DNA from: Methylomonas sp. AM2-LC
GTDB taxonomy: Bacteria > Pseudomonadota > Gammaproteobacteria > Methylococcales > Methylomonadaceae
NCBI RefSeq assembly: GCF_039904985.1
Contig: NZ_CP157005.1
Location: 1,736,001 to 1,800,000, forward strand
Length of the DNA stretch: 64,000 nucleotides
Direction: 5' to 3'
Part shown: positions 17,372 through 27,457 of the stretch, piece by piece
Layout: each line of letters opens with the position of its first letter
Position numbering within the stretch: position 1 is the stretch's first letter
Translations under genes and position numbers: made by a program
The notes under the pieces: model-generated
Databases searched by the model: none
What the model saw: the letters and a program-made list of their open reading frames with translations, nothing else
What the model was told of the DNA's origin: nothing

Positions 17372-18829
17372 ATGCAACGTTTTTGTACCATCGCCTTTGT
17401 TCTGGGCCTGATTCTAATGATATTCGGGCTTACCTATGCATTACCTATAGCGGCTTCTTTGTATTTTGGTGATGGTATGACAGAACATTTTCTGCACGGA
17501 ATGTCACTGAATATTGGTTGCGGCGGTATTCTAGCGGGTTTAACCATGCGTTTTCGAGGTGATGTGAAAACCCGTGATGGTTATTTGTTAGTGCCTTGTT
17601 TCTGGATATTAATGGCTTCAGCGGCTACCTTACCTTTCCTGTGGGGGGTGCCGGAGCTGAGTTTTACAGATGCCTTTTTTGAAACCACTTCGGGTTTAAC
17701 GACAACAGGTGCCACGGTATTTGTGGGGTTGGATCAACTGGCCCCATCACTGAATCTTTGGCGGCATGAGCTGAGTTGGATAGGGGGTTTAGGTATTATC
17801 GTACTCGCAGTGGCCATTCTACCCTTACTGGGCATAGGTGGAATGCAATTATATAAAGTCGAAATTGCTGGCCCCATCAAAGACAGTAAAATTACGCCGC
17901 GTATCAACGAAACTGCTCGTTTGTTATGGCTGGTTTATGCCGCATTAACTATTGTTTGTATGTTGGCCTTAAAACAGGCAGGCATGGGCTGGTTTGATGC
18001 TATTTGCCATGCCTTATCAACCATGAGCTTAGGGGGGGTATCTACGCATGATGCTAATATTGCCTATTTCAACTCGCCTGACATCGAAGCGGTATTAATG
18101 GTTTTTATGCTGATTTCGGCTATGAATTTTGCTGTACACTATCAAGCATTGCATCGTAAAAGCATAAAGCCCTATCTGCAAGATCCTGAAGCAATACCCA
18201 TGTTGGGTTTGTTGGTCGGTAGTGTATTGGTTTGTTTTCTTTATATGCTTTATTACAATGTGTATGCGGATTGGTTTAGTACCTTTCGGCATGTAACGTT
18301 TAATTTAATTTCAATTGGTACTTCAGGTGGTTTTGTTAGTGCCGATTTTAGCAGTTGGCCGCCTTTTTTAAGCTGGTGGATGCTGTATCTTACATGTATT
18401 ACCGCCTGTACAGGTTCCACGGGTGGGGGCATCAAAATGTTTCGTGCCCTGTTGCTTTGGAAGCAGGCGGGTCGAGAAATGTTTAGTATTTTGCATCCTC
18501 ATGCCATTAATCCCATACGCATGGGTAATTTGATCATCGCGAATAAGATTATTTTTTCTGTTTTGGCTTTTATCTTTTTGTATTTTATAGCAGTTGTAGC
18601 TTTAACTTTTTCGCTGTTATTTTCTGGTCTCGATCCTGTCTCATCGCTAAGCGCTGTGCTTGCTTGCCTTAATAATGCGGGTCCAGGCTTGAGTATGGTG
18701 GCTTCGGCAAGTAATTATCAGGGGTTAACAGATTTTCAAACCTGGATTTGTATCATCGCCATGTTATTGGGGCGATTCGAAGTTTTTACATTGCTGATGC
18801 TTTTTACGCCAGCTTTTTGGAGAAGATAG
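17372..18829 (+). CDS. trkH: TrkH potassium uptake channel subunit
   Basis: A 485-residue membrane protein of the Trk/Ktr superfamily with the expected length. It contains the four pore-loop repeats. The first selectivity-filter segment is TSGLTTTGATVF (about residues 107-118), the second STMSLGGVSTHD, the third SIGTSGGFVSAD and the fourth NNAGPGLSMV. Each has the conserved Gly of the K+ filter. TrkH works with the cytoplasmic NAD-binding regulator TrkA, which is not in this window. The gene starts with ATG at 17372 and is followed by secF. Confidence 0.93.
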   Translation: MQRFCTIAFVLGLILMIFGLTYALPIAASLYFGDGMTEHFLHGMSLNIGCGGILAGLTMRFRGDVKTRDGYLLVPCFWILMASAATLPFLWGVPELSFTDAFFETTSGLTTTGATVFVGLDQLAPSLNLWRHELSWIGGLGIIVLAVAILPLLGIGGMQLYKVEIAGPIKDSKITPRINETARLLWLVYAALTIVCMLALKQAGMGWFDAICHALSTMSLGGVSTHDANIAYFNSPDIEAVLMVFMLISAMNFAVHYQALHRKSIKPYLQDPEAIPMLGLLVGSVLVCFLYMLYYNVYADWFSTFRHVTFNLISIGTSGGFVSADFSSWPPFLSWWMLYLTCITACTGSTGGGIKMFRALLLWKQAGREMFSILHPHAINPIRMGNLIIANKIIFSVLAFIFLYFIAVVALTFSLLFSGLDPVSSLSAVLACLNNAGPGLSMVASASNYQGLTDFQTWICIIAMLLGRFEVFTLLMLFTPAFWRR

Positions 18830-18924
18830 TACAATATTCTGTTTTCTCGATTGCTTTCCATCGCTAATCGCCAGATCTGTGCGGATACCGATAACAAACT
18901 ATAATTATTATCAGGACTTAGGGT

Positions 18925-19851
18925 ATGACAACCGTTCGACATATTGATTTTCTTGGCAAAAAAAAATGGGCCTTTATTTTTTCTGGAAGCTTGTTTTTAA
19001 TTTCCATTGTTTCATTTTTTGTTAAAGGCCTGGAGTTGGGCATTGATTTTACGGGTGGTAGTGTCTACGAGATACACTACAACCAAGCGGTTGATTTGGA
19101 TAAAATGCGCAGTTCTCTGGAACAGCAAGGTTTTGGGGATGCCAACCTGCAAAATTTTGGTAGTTCTGAAGAAGTATTATTACGCCTTAAGCCCGTGCAA
19201 GATATTAGTCAGAAAGATCTTACCGAAAAAGTGCTGAGCGTTGTGAATGGTAGTCAGGCACAGCCGGGCGAAATGCGTCGAGTCGAATTCGTGGGTCCAC
19301 AAGTGGGTGAAGACTTGATTGACGATGGTGGTTTGGCGATGTTTTTTGCCTTTATAGGCGTTATGATTTATGTCAGTATCCGTTTTGAATGGAAACTTTC
19401 TGTAGCGGCCATTATCGCTTTGTTCCACGACGCTGTGATTACCATGGGTTTCTTTTCAGTGTTTGGCTGGGAATTCGATTTGACAGTTTTATCAGCCATT
19501 TTGGCGTTGGTTGGATATTCCACCAATGATAAAATTGTAATTTATGATCGTATTCGTGAAATTACTCGCGGTAGTCGTATTCAGTCTATGGAGGAGATTG
19601 TTAACGTTGCGGTTAATGAAACATTAAGTCGTACTATCCTGGTGTCCTTTACGGTACTGTTAACATTGCTGGCCTTGGTGTTTCTGGGTGGCAAAATTAT
19701 CCATGGTTTTGCAATCGCCATGTTAATTGGTGTGGTCAAAGGTACTTATTCATCTATTTATATCGGTAGTGCGCTGGCCTTGTCTTTTGGACTAAAGCGC
19801 GAAGACCTGATGCAGGTTAAAAAAGATCAGTCTCTGAATGAGTTGCCTTAA
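18925..19851 (+). CDS. secF: Protein translocase subunit SecF
   Basis: A 308-residue SecF of normal length. The first membrane helix is followed by GIDFTGGSVYEIHYN (about 38-52), the periplasmic P4 head, then five helices from about 130. The conserved Asp is in FHDAVITMGFFS, and GYSTNDKIVIYDRIRE (about 198-213) is the family signature. SecF joins SecD and YajC to use proton motive force late in Sec export. secD normally lies directly upstream, but here trkH does. It starts at ATG 18925 with AGGACTTAGGGT upstream. Confidence 0.93.
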   Translation: MTTVRHIDFLGKKKWAFIFSGSLFLISIVSFFVKGLELGIDFTGGSVYEIHYNQAVDLDKMRSSLEQQGFGDANLQNFGSSEEVLLRLKPVQDISQKDLTEKVLSVVNGSQAQPGEMRRVEFVGPQVGEDLIDDGGLAMFFAFIGVMIYVSIRFEWKLSVAAIIALFHDAVITMGFFSVFGWEFDLTVLSAILALVGYSTNDKIVIYDRIREITRGSRIQSMEEIVNVAVNETLSRTILVSFTVLLTLLALVFLGGKIIHGFAIAMLIGVVKGTYSSIYIGSALALSFGLKREDLMQVKKDQSLNELP

Positions 19852-19881
19852 CCCCAGGCTCAGCCAATTTAAGCCCTATAC

Positions 19882-19920
19882 AATATCTCAACTAATCCTT
19901 AAAGGTATTAGTTGGGTATT
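19882..19920 (+). terminator. Hairpin after secF, probable terminator
   Basis: AATATCTCAACTAAT pairs with ATTAGTTGGGTATT around an AAAGG loop, including a perfect CAACTAAT/ATTAGTTG core. It lies about 30 bases after the secF stop and is followed by a short GTTT. This fits a weak intrinsic terminator. Confidence 0.5.
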
Positions 19921-20142
19921 GTTTGGCCGAACACAAAAGTATTGCACTTTATTAGTATTTTTTATTTGTAACTATTCAGCGAAGTTTTTATAATTTAAAA
20001 TCAATAGGCTATAAGATGTGCGGAACACGTCTGTCACGCTTGATGCATATACAGCCGAGTAAGACTAAGCTTAACGCTGTGCAATGACTATTATTTTTTA
20101 ATTTATCTTTTTACTACTTCAAGCGTACATTCACGGAACAAC

Positions 20143-23100
20143 TTGATGACACAACAGCTTAACACTCACCGCCAGAGCGAATTGACCTTGGGTATCCCAG
20201 GTTTTGCTTACCCCGATCTTTATAATCCGCAACGTTTAAATGATCTTTTACAGGTATTTGATCAGTCAGTTAAACAGCACGATCCAGCCTTGTTTGCCGA
20301 AATAGCGGACTATCGTGCCTGCCAAGGTCAGGGCATGGCTCCTGAGCAAATTTCGGAAGTATTGGTTAAAACGGCGCCATTAGTGGGTAGTTTTGTGGCA
20401 CGGTTATTTAATGTTAGTGCTAATCGTGATCAGCAAATCGAAACCATACGTGGTGAGTTTTCTGCAACTTTTGTGTACCGTACCGAAATTGTTGGCAAAC
20501 TGGCTGCGCGTTTCAAAGGCCAAAGCATTGAAGGTTGGGATATTGCTGCATTAAATGCGCAATTACAGGCTTTGTTACTGGTTACTGGTAAACAAGAATT
20601 GTTTGTCTCTGATCCAGAACTGGCGGTGAGTCAGTTAGCGGCCTCTTTATGGCAATTGTCACAACAGGCTGAAATCAGCGCTGCTGACGTCAGCTTGCTT
20701 AGAGGGCAAGTGGCGGTTGCTGCTGAATTGGGTATGGATGATGAAACACCTTCTGGTTTTCTAGCCGCAGTGTTAGATATTATCTATCGCTGGAGTTTTG
20801 CCGCGCAAAATGCGCCAGAACTAAAAGCCATAGTTAAAAAGTGGTTGAGTTTTAAGGTTCCTGCCAAAACCAATTTAGAAAATCTGGTGGCACATGACAG
20901 TCTGGATCATGATACACATCAAGTTTGGGCGGCGGGCAAAGAGCATCAGCGTCGACGCGATGGTTTTGCTTTGACAGACAAACGCTTTTCACAACGTCAG
21001 ACTTTATATGAAGTAGATCATTGTATCTATTGCCATGATCGGAATAACGATTCCTGTTCCAAGGGTATTAAAAACAAAAAAGACGCAACCTTCAAGGCCA
21101 ATCATTTAGGGGCTTTGATGACGGGTTGTCCTTTGGAAGAAAAAATTTCTGAGATGCATGTGGTCAAACGTCAGGGTGATAATATTGGCGCGCTGGCCAT
21201 GATCATTATTGATAATCCCATGTGTCCAGGTACTGGGCACCGGATCTGCAATGATTGTATGCGCGGTTGTATTTACCAAAAAACCGAAGCGGTCAATATT
21301 CCACAAATTGAAACCAATGTGTTGACGGATGTATTGTTCATGCCCTGGGGTTTTGAAATATACAGTCTGCTTACTCGCTGGAACCCGTTGAACATCAAAC
21401 GTTCAACGGCTCTGCCTTATAACGGTAAAAATGTATTGGTAGCCGGTATGGGGCCAGCTGGCTACACACTAGCGCATTATTTGTTAAACGAAGGTTTTGG
21501 TGTAGTGGGTATCGATGCGCTGAAAATTGAGCCATTACCCCTGCACTTAACCGGAGATAGTGAGCATGCGCCACTGCCGATTGCCGATTTTCGCAGTTTA
21601 TACGAAGATCTGGATAAACGGGTGATGTTGGGTTTTGGTGGTGTTGCTGAATATGGCATTACCGTACGTTGGGATAAGAACTTTTTGAAAGTGATTTATC
21701 TAACCTTATTACGTCGTAGCGCCTTCAAATGTTACGGTGGGGTTCGCTTTGGGGGCACTATCAGTATTGATGAGGCTTGGGATTTGGGTTTTGATCATAT
21801 TGCCATTGCGAGTGGAGCCGGAAAACCAACCGTTATTGATCTGAAAAACAATTTGATTCGGGGTATTCGTAAAGCATCGGACTTTTTAATGGGATTGCAA
21901 TTGACCGGAGCAGCGAAAGCTTCTTCGCTAGCAAATTTGCAAGTGCGATTACCGGCGGGTGTTATTGGTGGCGGTTTAACAGCTATTGATACCGCTACGG
22001 AATTATTGGCATATTATCCTTTGCAAGTCAGTAAAATTGTTAATCGATATGATGCGCTGGTCAGCCAATATGGCGAAAACAATGTGCGCGAACGGTACGA
22101 TACCGAAGAGCTGGAAATACTAGAAGAATTTTTGGCGCATGGTCGCGTTATTGAGCAAGAACGTCAACGCGCTGCATCAGCTGGCGAAGCACCCAATTTC
22201 TTGCCATTCCTTGAACAATGGGGTGGGGTAACACTGTTTTATCGTAAAGGCATTAAAGACTCACCTGCTTATCGGCAAAATCATGAAGAAATCCATGAAG
22301 CCTTGACAGAGGGTATCTGGTTGGCAGAAGGCATGAGTCCTTTAGAAGCTATTGAGGATCAATACGGACATTTGCAGGCGGTACGTTTCGAAAAACTCAG
22401 TGAACAGGAAGGTAAATGGCGTAAAACTGACGAGGTTGAAGTTAAATTACGCGGGTTATTTGTTGCTGCAGGAACAGCTCCCAACACTATCTACCAGTCA
22501 GAACATCCTAGTACGTTTGTCATGGATCAAAAATTCTACAAACGATATGAGCCGATTTGGGCGGATGGCCAACTGCAATTGACCGCTACGGATGATGAAA
22601 AGCAAGTGAAAGTAGGGAAACCTGCTCCTTTTACTTCTTACCACAGTAATGGGCGTTATATCAGTTTTTACGGCGATAATCATCCAGTCTATGCCGGTAA
22701 TGTGGTTAAGGCTATGGCCAGTGCTAAAGACGGATATCCTTATATTGTTAAGTTGTTTGCTGGACAGCTTGCCAATTTGGATGCTTCACAGCAAGTACAA
22801 CGTGATGCACAACTACTCGCATTTCAACAAAATCTGGATGCTACTTTCCTTGCTCATGTTGTCTCTGTTACTCGTTTAACATCGACTATTATCGAAGTAG
22901 TGGTTAAGGCACCTGCTGCAGCCAAAAACTTTAATCCCGGTCAATTCTACCGGGTACAAAATTTTGAATCGCTGGCACCCGTTATACAGGGTACGGCTTT
23001 AGCGGCTGAAGGTATTGCATTAACGGGGGCGTGGGTAGATAAAGAGCAAGGTCTGGTGTCATTAATAGCCTTGGAAATGGGTAGTTCAACTCGACTATGT

Positions 23101-23820
23101 TCCACCTGGAAAGCCGGCGATCCATTGGTGGTGATGGGGGTTACCGGTGCGCCAACCGAAATTCCAAGCAATCAAACTATTTTGTTGCTAGGTGGCGGTT
23201 TGGGTAATGCTGTCTTGTTTTCTATTGGCAAGGCTTTGCGTATGGCGGGTAATAAAGTGATTTATTTTGCAGGTTACCGTAATCGTGAAGATTTGTTTAA
23301 AGTGCCAGACATTGAAGACGCGTCTGATCTCATTGTTTGGGCTGTTGATAAGCGTCCGGGTAATGATGCTATACCTATTACCCGTCCGCAAGATAAAACC
23401 TTTGTGGGTAATATTGTCGAAGCCATGTTAGCCTTTGCTAAGGGTGAGCTTGGCGAAACGACTTTAAAATTGCAAGATGTTGAGCATTTGGTGGTGATTG
23501 GTTCCGACAGAATGATGGCTGCTGTCAAAGAAGCGCGTTATGGTGTTCTGAAGCCCTATTTAAAAGAAGGGCATGAGGCCATTGGTTCTATCAACTCGCC
23601 TATGCAGTGTATGATGAAAGGTGTTTGCGCTCAGTGTCTGTGTAAGCATGTTGATCCAGATACAGGCGAAGCCAGCTTTATGTATTCTTGTTATAACCAG
23701 GATCAAGCTTTAGATTATGTGGATTTCGACAATCTGCGTGCTCGCTTGCGGCAGAACACAGTACAAGAGAAATTGTCGTCATTGTGGCTGACTTATCTTC
23801 TGGAATCTGAAAACAGTTAA
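20143..23820 (+). CDS. Single-chain NfnAB-like oxidoreductase (GltD-type plus ferredoxin-NADP reductase-type)
   Basis: A 1225-residue soluble flavoprotein. Residues 1-285 are a helical region I do not recognise. Residues 290-395 hold a Cys-rich Fe-S region (HCIYCHDRNNDSC, then MCPGTGHRICNDCMRGCIY), comparable with the two [4Fe-4S] sites of GltD/NfnB. Residues 425-850 form a two-dinucleotide flavin domain (VLVAGMGPAGYTLAHY; GVIGGGLTAIDTATEL). Residues 920-1225 form a ferredoxin-NADP reductase/PyrK-type module. It has FNPGQFYRVQNF, ILLLGGGLGNAV, a 2Fe-2S-like CMMKGVCAQCLC and DYVDFDNLRARL, as in SudB/NfnA. Electron bifurcation between NAD(P)H and ferredoxin is possible but inferred. It stands alone, upstream of phoB. 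Confidence 0.75.
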   Translation: MMTQQLNTHRQSELTLGIPGFAYPDLYNPQRLNDLLQVFDQSVKQHDPALFAEIADYRACQGQGMAPEQISEVLVKTAPLVGSFVARLFNVSANRDQQIETIRGEFSATFVYRTEIVGKLAARFKGQSIEGWDIAALNAQLQALLLVTGKQELFVSDPELAVSQLAASLWQLSQQAEISAADVSLLRGQVAVAAELGMDDETPSGFLAAVLDIIYRWSFAAQNAPELKAIVKKWLSFKVPAKTNLENLVAHDSLDHDTHQVWAAGKEHQRRRDGFALTDKRFSQRQTLYEVDHCIYCHDRNNDSCSKGIKNKKDATFKANHLGALMTGCPLEEKISEMHVVKRQGDNIGALAMIIIDNPMCPGTGHRICNDCMRGCIYQKTEAVNIPQIETNVLTDVLFMPWGFEIYSLLTRWNPLNIKRSTALPYNGKNVLVAGMGPAGYTLAHYLLNEGFGVVGIDALKIEPLPLHLTGDSEHAPLPIADFRSLYEDLDKRVMLGFGGVAEYGITVRWDKNFLKVIYLTLLRRSAFKCYGGVRFGGTISIDEAWDLGFDHIAIASGAGKPTVIDLKNNLIRGIRKASDFLMGLQLTGAAKASSLANLQVRLPAGVIGGGLTAIDTATELLAYYPLQVSKIVNRYDALVSQYGENNVRERYDTEELEILEEFLAHGRVIEQERQRAASAGEAPNFLPFLEQWGGVTLFYRKGIKDSPAYRQNHEEIHEALTEGIWLAEGMSPLEAIEDQYGHLQAVRFEKLSEQEGKWRKTDEVEVKLRGLFVAAGTAPNTIYQSEHPSTFVMDQKFYKRYEPIWADGQLQLTATDDEKQVKVGKPAPFTSYHSNGRYISFYGDNHPVYAGNVVKAMASAKDGYPYIVKLFAGQLANLDASQQVQRDAQLLAFQQNLDATFLAHVVSVTRLTSTIIEVVVKAPAAAKNFNPGQFYRVQNFESLAPVIQGTALAAEGIALTGAWVDKEQGLVSLIALEMGSSTRLCSTWKAGDPLVVMGVTGAPTEIPSNQTILLLGGGLGNAVLFSIGKALRMAGNKVIYFAGYRNREDLFKVPDIEDASDLIVWAVDKRPGNDAIPITRPQDKTFVGNIVEAMLAFAKGELGETTLKLQDVEHLVVIGSDRMMAAVKEARYGVLKPYLKEGHEAIGSINSPMQCMMKGVCAQCLCKHVDPDTGEASFMYSCYNQDQALDYVDFDNLRARLRQNTVQEKLSSLWLTYLLESENS

Positions 23821-23938
23821 TCGAAGGATAGGCTTGCAGGCGTAATTCATGCATTGTGTGTTGGTCTTTGAACGACTTTTTGTCATAAAGGAGTAATATA
23901 TAGCCTTTATACTGTATATCTGATTGGGCCAACACGAA

Positions 23939-24637
23939 ATGATTATGTCGAATTTAAATATTCTGGTCGTAGAAGATGAAGAAGCCATTCGGGAGATGCT
24001 GGTATTAGCTCTTGAGCAAGCAGGGTTGTCAGTGATGGCGGTTTCCAGTGCAGAACAAGCACAACAAGCCCTTGCAGAAAACATGATGGATTTAATCCTT
24101 CTGGACTGGATGTTGCCTGGTATTAGTGGTATAGAATTGGCAAGACGCTTAAAAAACGACTCCGGTTACAAAGATATGCCGATTATTCTATTGACCGCGC
24201 GTGGCGAAGAGGAAGACAAAATACGCGGTTTGGAAATTGGTGCAGATGACTACATCACCAAGCCGTTCTCCCCCAAAGAAATGATTGCTCGCATTAAAGC
24301 AGTCATGCGCAGAAGTGGTAAGTTATCAGAATCCGGACATTTAAATGTGGGCGATCTGACGCTTGATGCAGAACAACACCGTTTAACTATTTCCGGTCAA
24401 ACACTCGATGTCAGTCCTACCGAATTCAGGTTGATGCAGTTTTTCATGACTAACCCCGATAAAGTCTACAGTCGCACCCATTTACTGGATCAAGTTTGGG
24501 GGCGCAGTGTCTACATTGAAGAACGTACGGTGGATGTGCATATTCGCCGCTTACGAAAAATCCTTGCCGAATACGGACGGGAAGAGCTTATCCAAACAGT
24601 AAGAGGTTTCGGTTATCGTTTTTCTATAGTCGGTTGA
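23939..24637 (+). CDS. phoB: Phosphate regulon response regulator PhoB
   Basis: About 232 residues in an OmpR-family layout. The receiver has VVEDEEAIREM, the phospho-acceptor Asp in LILLDWMLPG and Lys in DDYITKPFSPKEM. The winged-helix domain carries SPTEFRLMQFF and the C-terminal TVRGFGYRF. The REMLVLALEQAG and DWMLPGISG variants are those of PhoB rather than other OmpR regulators. Two in-frame ATGs compete, at 23939 and 23945; the second gives MSNLNILVVEDE, close to homologues. phoR follows after 7 bases in the same operon, which supports the name. Confidence 0.92.
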   Translation: MIMSNLNILVVEDEEAIREMLVLALEQAGLSVMAVSSAEQAQQALAENMMDLILLDWMLPGISGIELARRLKNDSGYKDMPIILLTARGEEEDKIRGLEIGADDYITKPFSPKEMIARIKAVMRRSGKLSESGHLNVGDLTLDAEQHRLTISGQTLDVSPTEFRLMQFFMTNPDKVYSRTHLLDQVWGRSVYIEERTVDVHIRRLRKILAEYGREELIQTVRGFGYRFSIVG

Positions 24638-24644
24638 TGTAAAG

Positions 24645-25922
24645 ATGGGTCGTTGGAGTAAAGAAATAAGTCTGCTGTTGTTCTTGTTGGTCCCCGCTTT
24701 AAGCTTAGGCGCTTTCTTTGGACATTTTTCTTTTTTTTTGCTGTTGGTTACCAGCTATTTGTTGATACGGCAAACCCTATATGTGGATGAGCTGGAAAAA
24801 TGGTTAAGCCGCGGTGCATATGGTGACAAAAATCAGCATAAAGGTATTTGGCGGGATATTTATTATCACGTATTAAAAATCCGGAAAATCGATAAAAAGC
24901 GTAAAAAGAAATTAACGCGCATGATAGACCGTTTTCGTACCTCTACCGATGCATTGCCCGATGCAGCAGTGGTATTGGGTAGTTTTGGAGAAATTGATTG
25001 GACCAACAAGGCTGCTCGTGAAGTGTTGGGATTAAAAAAGTCTGATAAAGGTTATCGCATAGATAATCTGGTTCGCAATCCACTGTTTATCCTGTTCTTA
25101 AAATCGAACGACTACGCTCAGAAAATTAGTATTCCCTCGCCGGTAAACGAAAATATGATTTTGCAAATCAGTATCGTTCCCTATGGTGCCAATTTGCGTT
25201 TATTACTGGCTCAGGATATTACCCATCTAAAAAATATAGAACGTATGCGTACTGATTTTGTGGTGAATGTATCCCATGAATTGCGTACACCTTTAACAGT
25301 AATTAAAGGTTATCTGGAAACCTTGCAAGGGATGGAGAACTTGCCACCTGTGTATTTCCGATCATTTCAGAATATGTCTACTCAAGCGCTGCGCATGCAA
25401 GCTTTGATAGATGATTTACTACTGTTGGCACGCTTGGAAACCAAAGCCAAAAAATCAGATTGCGTTAATATCACTGAACTTTTAAAGCAAATTTGCCGAG
25501 AGAGTGATTTGTTAGAAACCAACGAACGTCGGGTTGAGCTAACTCTGGAAACAGATGTTAGGCTGCGTGGCGATGAAGAAGAGCTGCGCAGTGGTTTTAC
25601 CAACTTATTGGTCAATGCACTTAAATATTCACCAGCTGATAAACCCGTTAAAGTGCGTTGGTATAAATCTGAGGGGTCTAATGCCAATCTGGAAGTCGAA
25701 GATTTTGGTGAAGGCATATCCAGCACTGATATTCCGCGTATCACTGAACGCTTTTATCGGGCAGAAGTTAAACGAAACCGTAAAATAAATGGTACCGGTT
25801 TAGGTTTGGCTATTGTTAAGCATGTTTTGGTCAGGCACGAAGCCAAGCTGGAAATAGAAAGTCAATTAGGTAGAGGGAGTCGCTTTCGTTGTGTGTTTCC
25901 ACTCAGTCGACAGTGCTTATAG
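24645..25922 (+). CDS. phoR: Phosphate regulon sensor kinase PhoR
   Basis: A 425-residue kinase. Two N-terminal membrane helices form a short hairpin (about 8-45) with almost no periplasmic domain. A basic linker and a PAS domain (about 95-195) come next. HisKA has VNVSHELRTPLTVIKG (His near 211), and the catalytic domain ends with N and G boxes (NLLVNALKY; GTGLGLAIVKHVL). The lack of a periplasmic sensor is typical of PhoR, which reads the Pst transporter through PhoU. The pst-phoU genes are not in this window. Confidence 0.92.
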   Translation: MGRWSKEISLLLFLLVPALSLGAFFGHFSFFLLLVTSYLLIRQTLYVDELEKWLSRGAYGDKNQHKGIWRDIYYHVLKIRKIDKKRKKKLTRMIDRFRTSTDALPDAAVVLGSFGEIDWTNKAAREVLGLKKSDKGYRIDNLVRNPLFILFLKSNDYAQKISIPSPVNENMILQISIVPYGANLRLLLAQDITHLKNIERMRTDFVVNVSHELRTPLTVIKGYLETLQGMENLPPVYFRSFQNMSTQALRMQALIDDLLLLARLETKAKKSDCVNITELLKQICRESDLLETNERRVELTLETDVRLRGDEEELRSGFTNLLVNALKYSPADKPVKVRWYKSEGSNANLEVEDFGEGISSTDIPRITERFYRAEVKRNRKINGTGLGLAIVKHVLVRHEAKLEIESQLGRGSRFRCVFPLSRQCL

Positions 25923-26050
25923 CGCCAGTTTATATTATATTTAACGGCCTTCTGTGTTGATAGTTTGGAAATATATCTACTACATAAATATGATAAATGT
26001 AAGTCAGAGCCTATAATTGTAGGTTTTTCTGATTGATGTAAGAGGTGATA

Positions 26051-27457
26051 ATGATTTCTGAAACTCTGGTGGAGTTGTCACGTTGGCAATTTGCCATCAC
26101 AGCAATGTGTCACTTTTTATTTGTCCCTCTGACATTAGGTTTAGCTCTGATGCTGGCTGGTCTGGAATCACTGTATGTCATCACGACTAAAAGTTATTAT
26201 CTCGATGCATGCAGGTTTTGGGGGCGGATATTTGTCATCAATTTTGCTTTAGGTGTTGTTACACGTTTAGCTCTGATGTTTCAATTTGGCAGTCATGGCT
26301 CTTATTTTTCCTATTATGTCGGTGATGTGTTTGCATTACCGTTAGCGGTTGAAATCCTCACTGTATTCTTTTTGACATGCTTGCTTTGTGGCCCCTACTG
26401 GTATGGATGGGAACGCTTGAGCAAATCACAACACCTGATGACTACCTGGTTACTCGTGTTAGCCGTTAATTTGTCAGCAATTTCCATACTGACAGCCAGT
26501 GCCTGGATGCAAAATCCGGTGGGTGCCACTTTCAATTATCAATCCTTTCGTATCGAACTGTCTGATCTCTCACAATTTCTGCATAATCCCATTATTTATA
26601 GCAAAGCATTACATAGCATTTCCGCCTGTTATGTAACGGCAGCGGCCACCGTGATGGCAATCAGTGCCAGTTTGTTATTAAAACAGGCAGATAATCAGGT
26701 GGCGCGTTGTAGTTTTAAACTGGCAGCACTAGTCGGATTAGTCTCTTCATTACTGGTGTGTGTTGGCGACAGCACGCCTGAATTAGGTACTCCAGTGCAA
26801 AACCTTAAGCTATCCGCTCTTAACAGTAGTGATATTAGCCAACAATTACCCTCTATCGAAATGCATATTCGCAATGGCATAAAAGCCTATGCCGTTTTAG
26901 AAGAACTGCGCGACGAGAAAACCGATCCGCAATTACAGGTGGATTTTCAACATTTTAATGCCGATCTGGGGTATGCCTTATTGCTGAAACACTGGACGGA
27001 GCATGTGACAGCAGCTACCGATCAGCAAATCGCAGATGCAGTTAAGTTTTGTTTGCCTGCTGCAGCCAACCGATTACATTGGTTAAATTGGCTGATGATG
27101 ACGGTTGGCATTCTCAATATTGGTATATTTAGCGTCGCATTATGGAACAGTTACACTAAAAGTAAGTACGTTATGTGGTCATTAAAACTAAGTGTCTATC
27201 TAGCTCCTTTAAGTTGGCTGGCGTGTATAGCCGGTTGGTATATTGCTGAAGCGGGTATCCAGCCTTGGGCAATTGCGGGCGTGTTACCGACTTTTTTAAG
27301 TGTCTCGTCATTATCGATCCCCGATTTAGTCATTAGTCTGTTTACACAATACCTAGCTTTTTTGGGCTTATTGGCGGTAGGATTTTTTCTAATCCGGCAG
27401 TCGATCCAGATGCAAAATTCGAATATTGGCAATCAGGAGTTCATCCATGAATTATGA
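26051..27457 (+). CDS. Divergent cytochrome bd-type oxidase subunit I (CydA-like)
   Basis: About 468 residues, aligned with CydA across its full length. Retained features (E. coli numbering from memory) are the b595 ligand His19 in CHFLFVPLTLGL, the b558 ligand His186 in ALHSISACYVTA, Met393 in NWLMMTVG, Glu99, Lys252 and Glu445 in AEAGIQPW. Glu107 is Thr, Glu257 is Asn, Arg391 is Trp and Arg448 is Ile. The quinol-binding Q-loop is reduced from about 60 residues to under 20. Heme binding looks possible, but normal quinol oxidation doubtful. The start is ATG 26051 after GAGGTG. It overlaps the subunit II gene. Confidence 0.82.
   Translation: MISETLVELSRWQFAITAMCHFLFVPLTLGLALMLAGLESLYVITTKSYYLDACRFWGRIFVINFALGVVTRLALMFQFGSHGSYFSYYVGDVFALPLAVEILTVFFLTCLLCGPYWYGWERLSKSQHLMTTWLLVLAVNLSAISILTASAWMQNPVGATFNYQSFRIELSDLSQFLHNPIIYSKALHSISACYVTAAATVMAISASLLLKQADNQVARCSFKLAALVGLVSSLLVCVGDSTPELGTPVQNLKLSALNSSDISQQLPSIEMHIRNGIKAYAVLEELRDEKTDPQLQVDFQHFNADLGYALLLKHWTEHVTAATDQQIADAVKFCLPAAANRLHWLNWLMMTVGILNIGIFSVALWNSYTKSKYVMWSLKLSVYLAPLSWLACIAGWYIAEAGIQPWAIAGVLPTFLSVSSLSIPDLVISLFTQYLAFLGLLAVGFFLIRQSIQMQNSNIGNQEFIHEL

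Noticed and set aside
21106..23528. Several minus-strand frames inside the Nfn-like gene
   Set aside because: All lie opposite a continuous 1225-codon frame with clear domains and have no motifs of their own.
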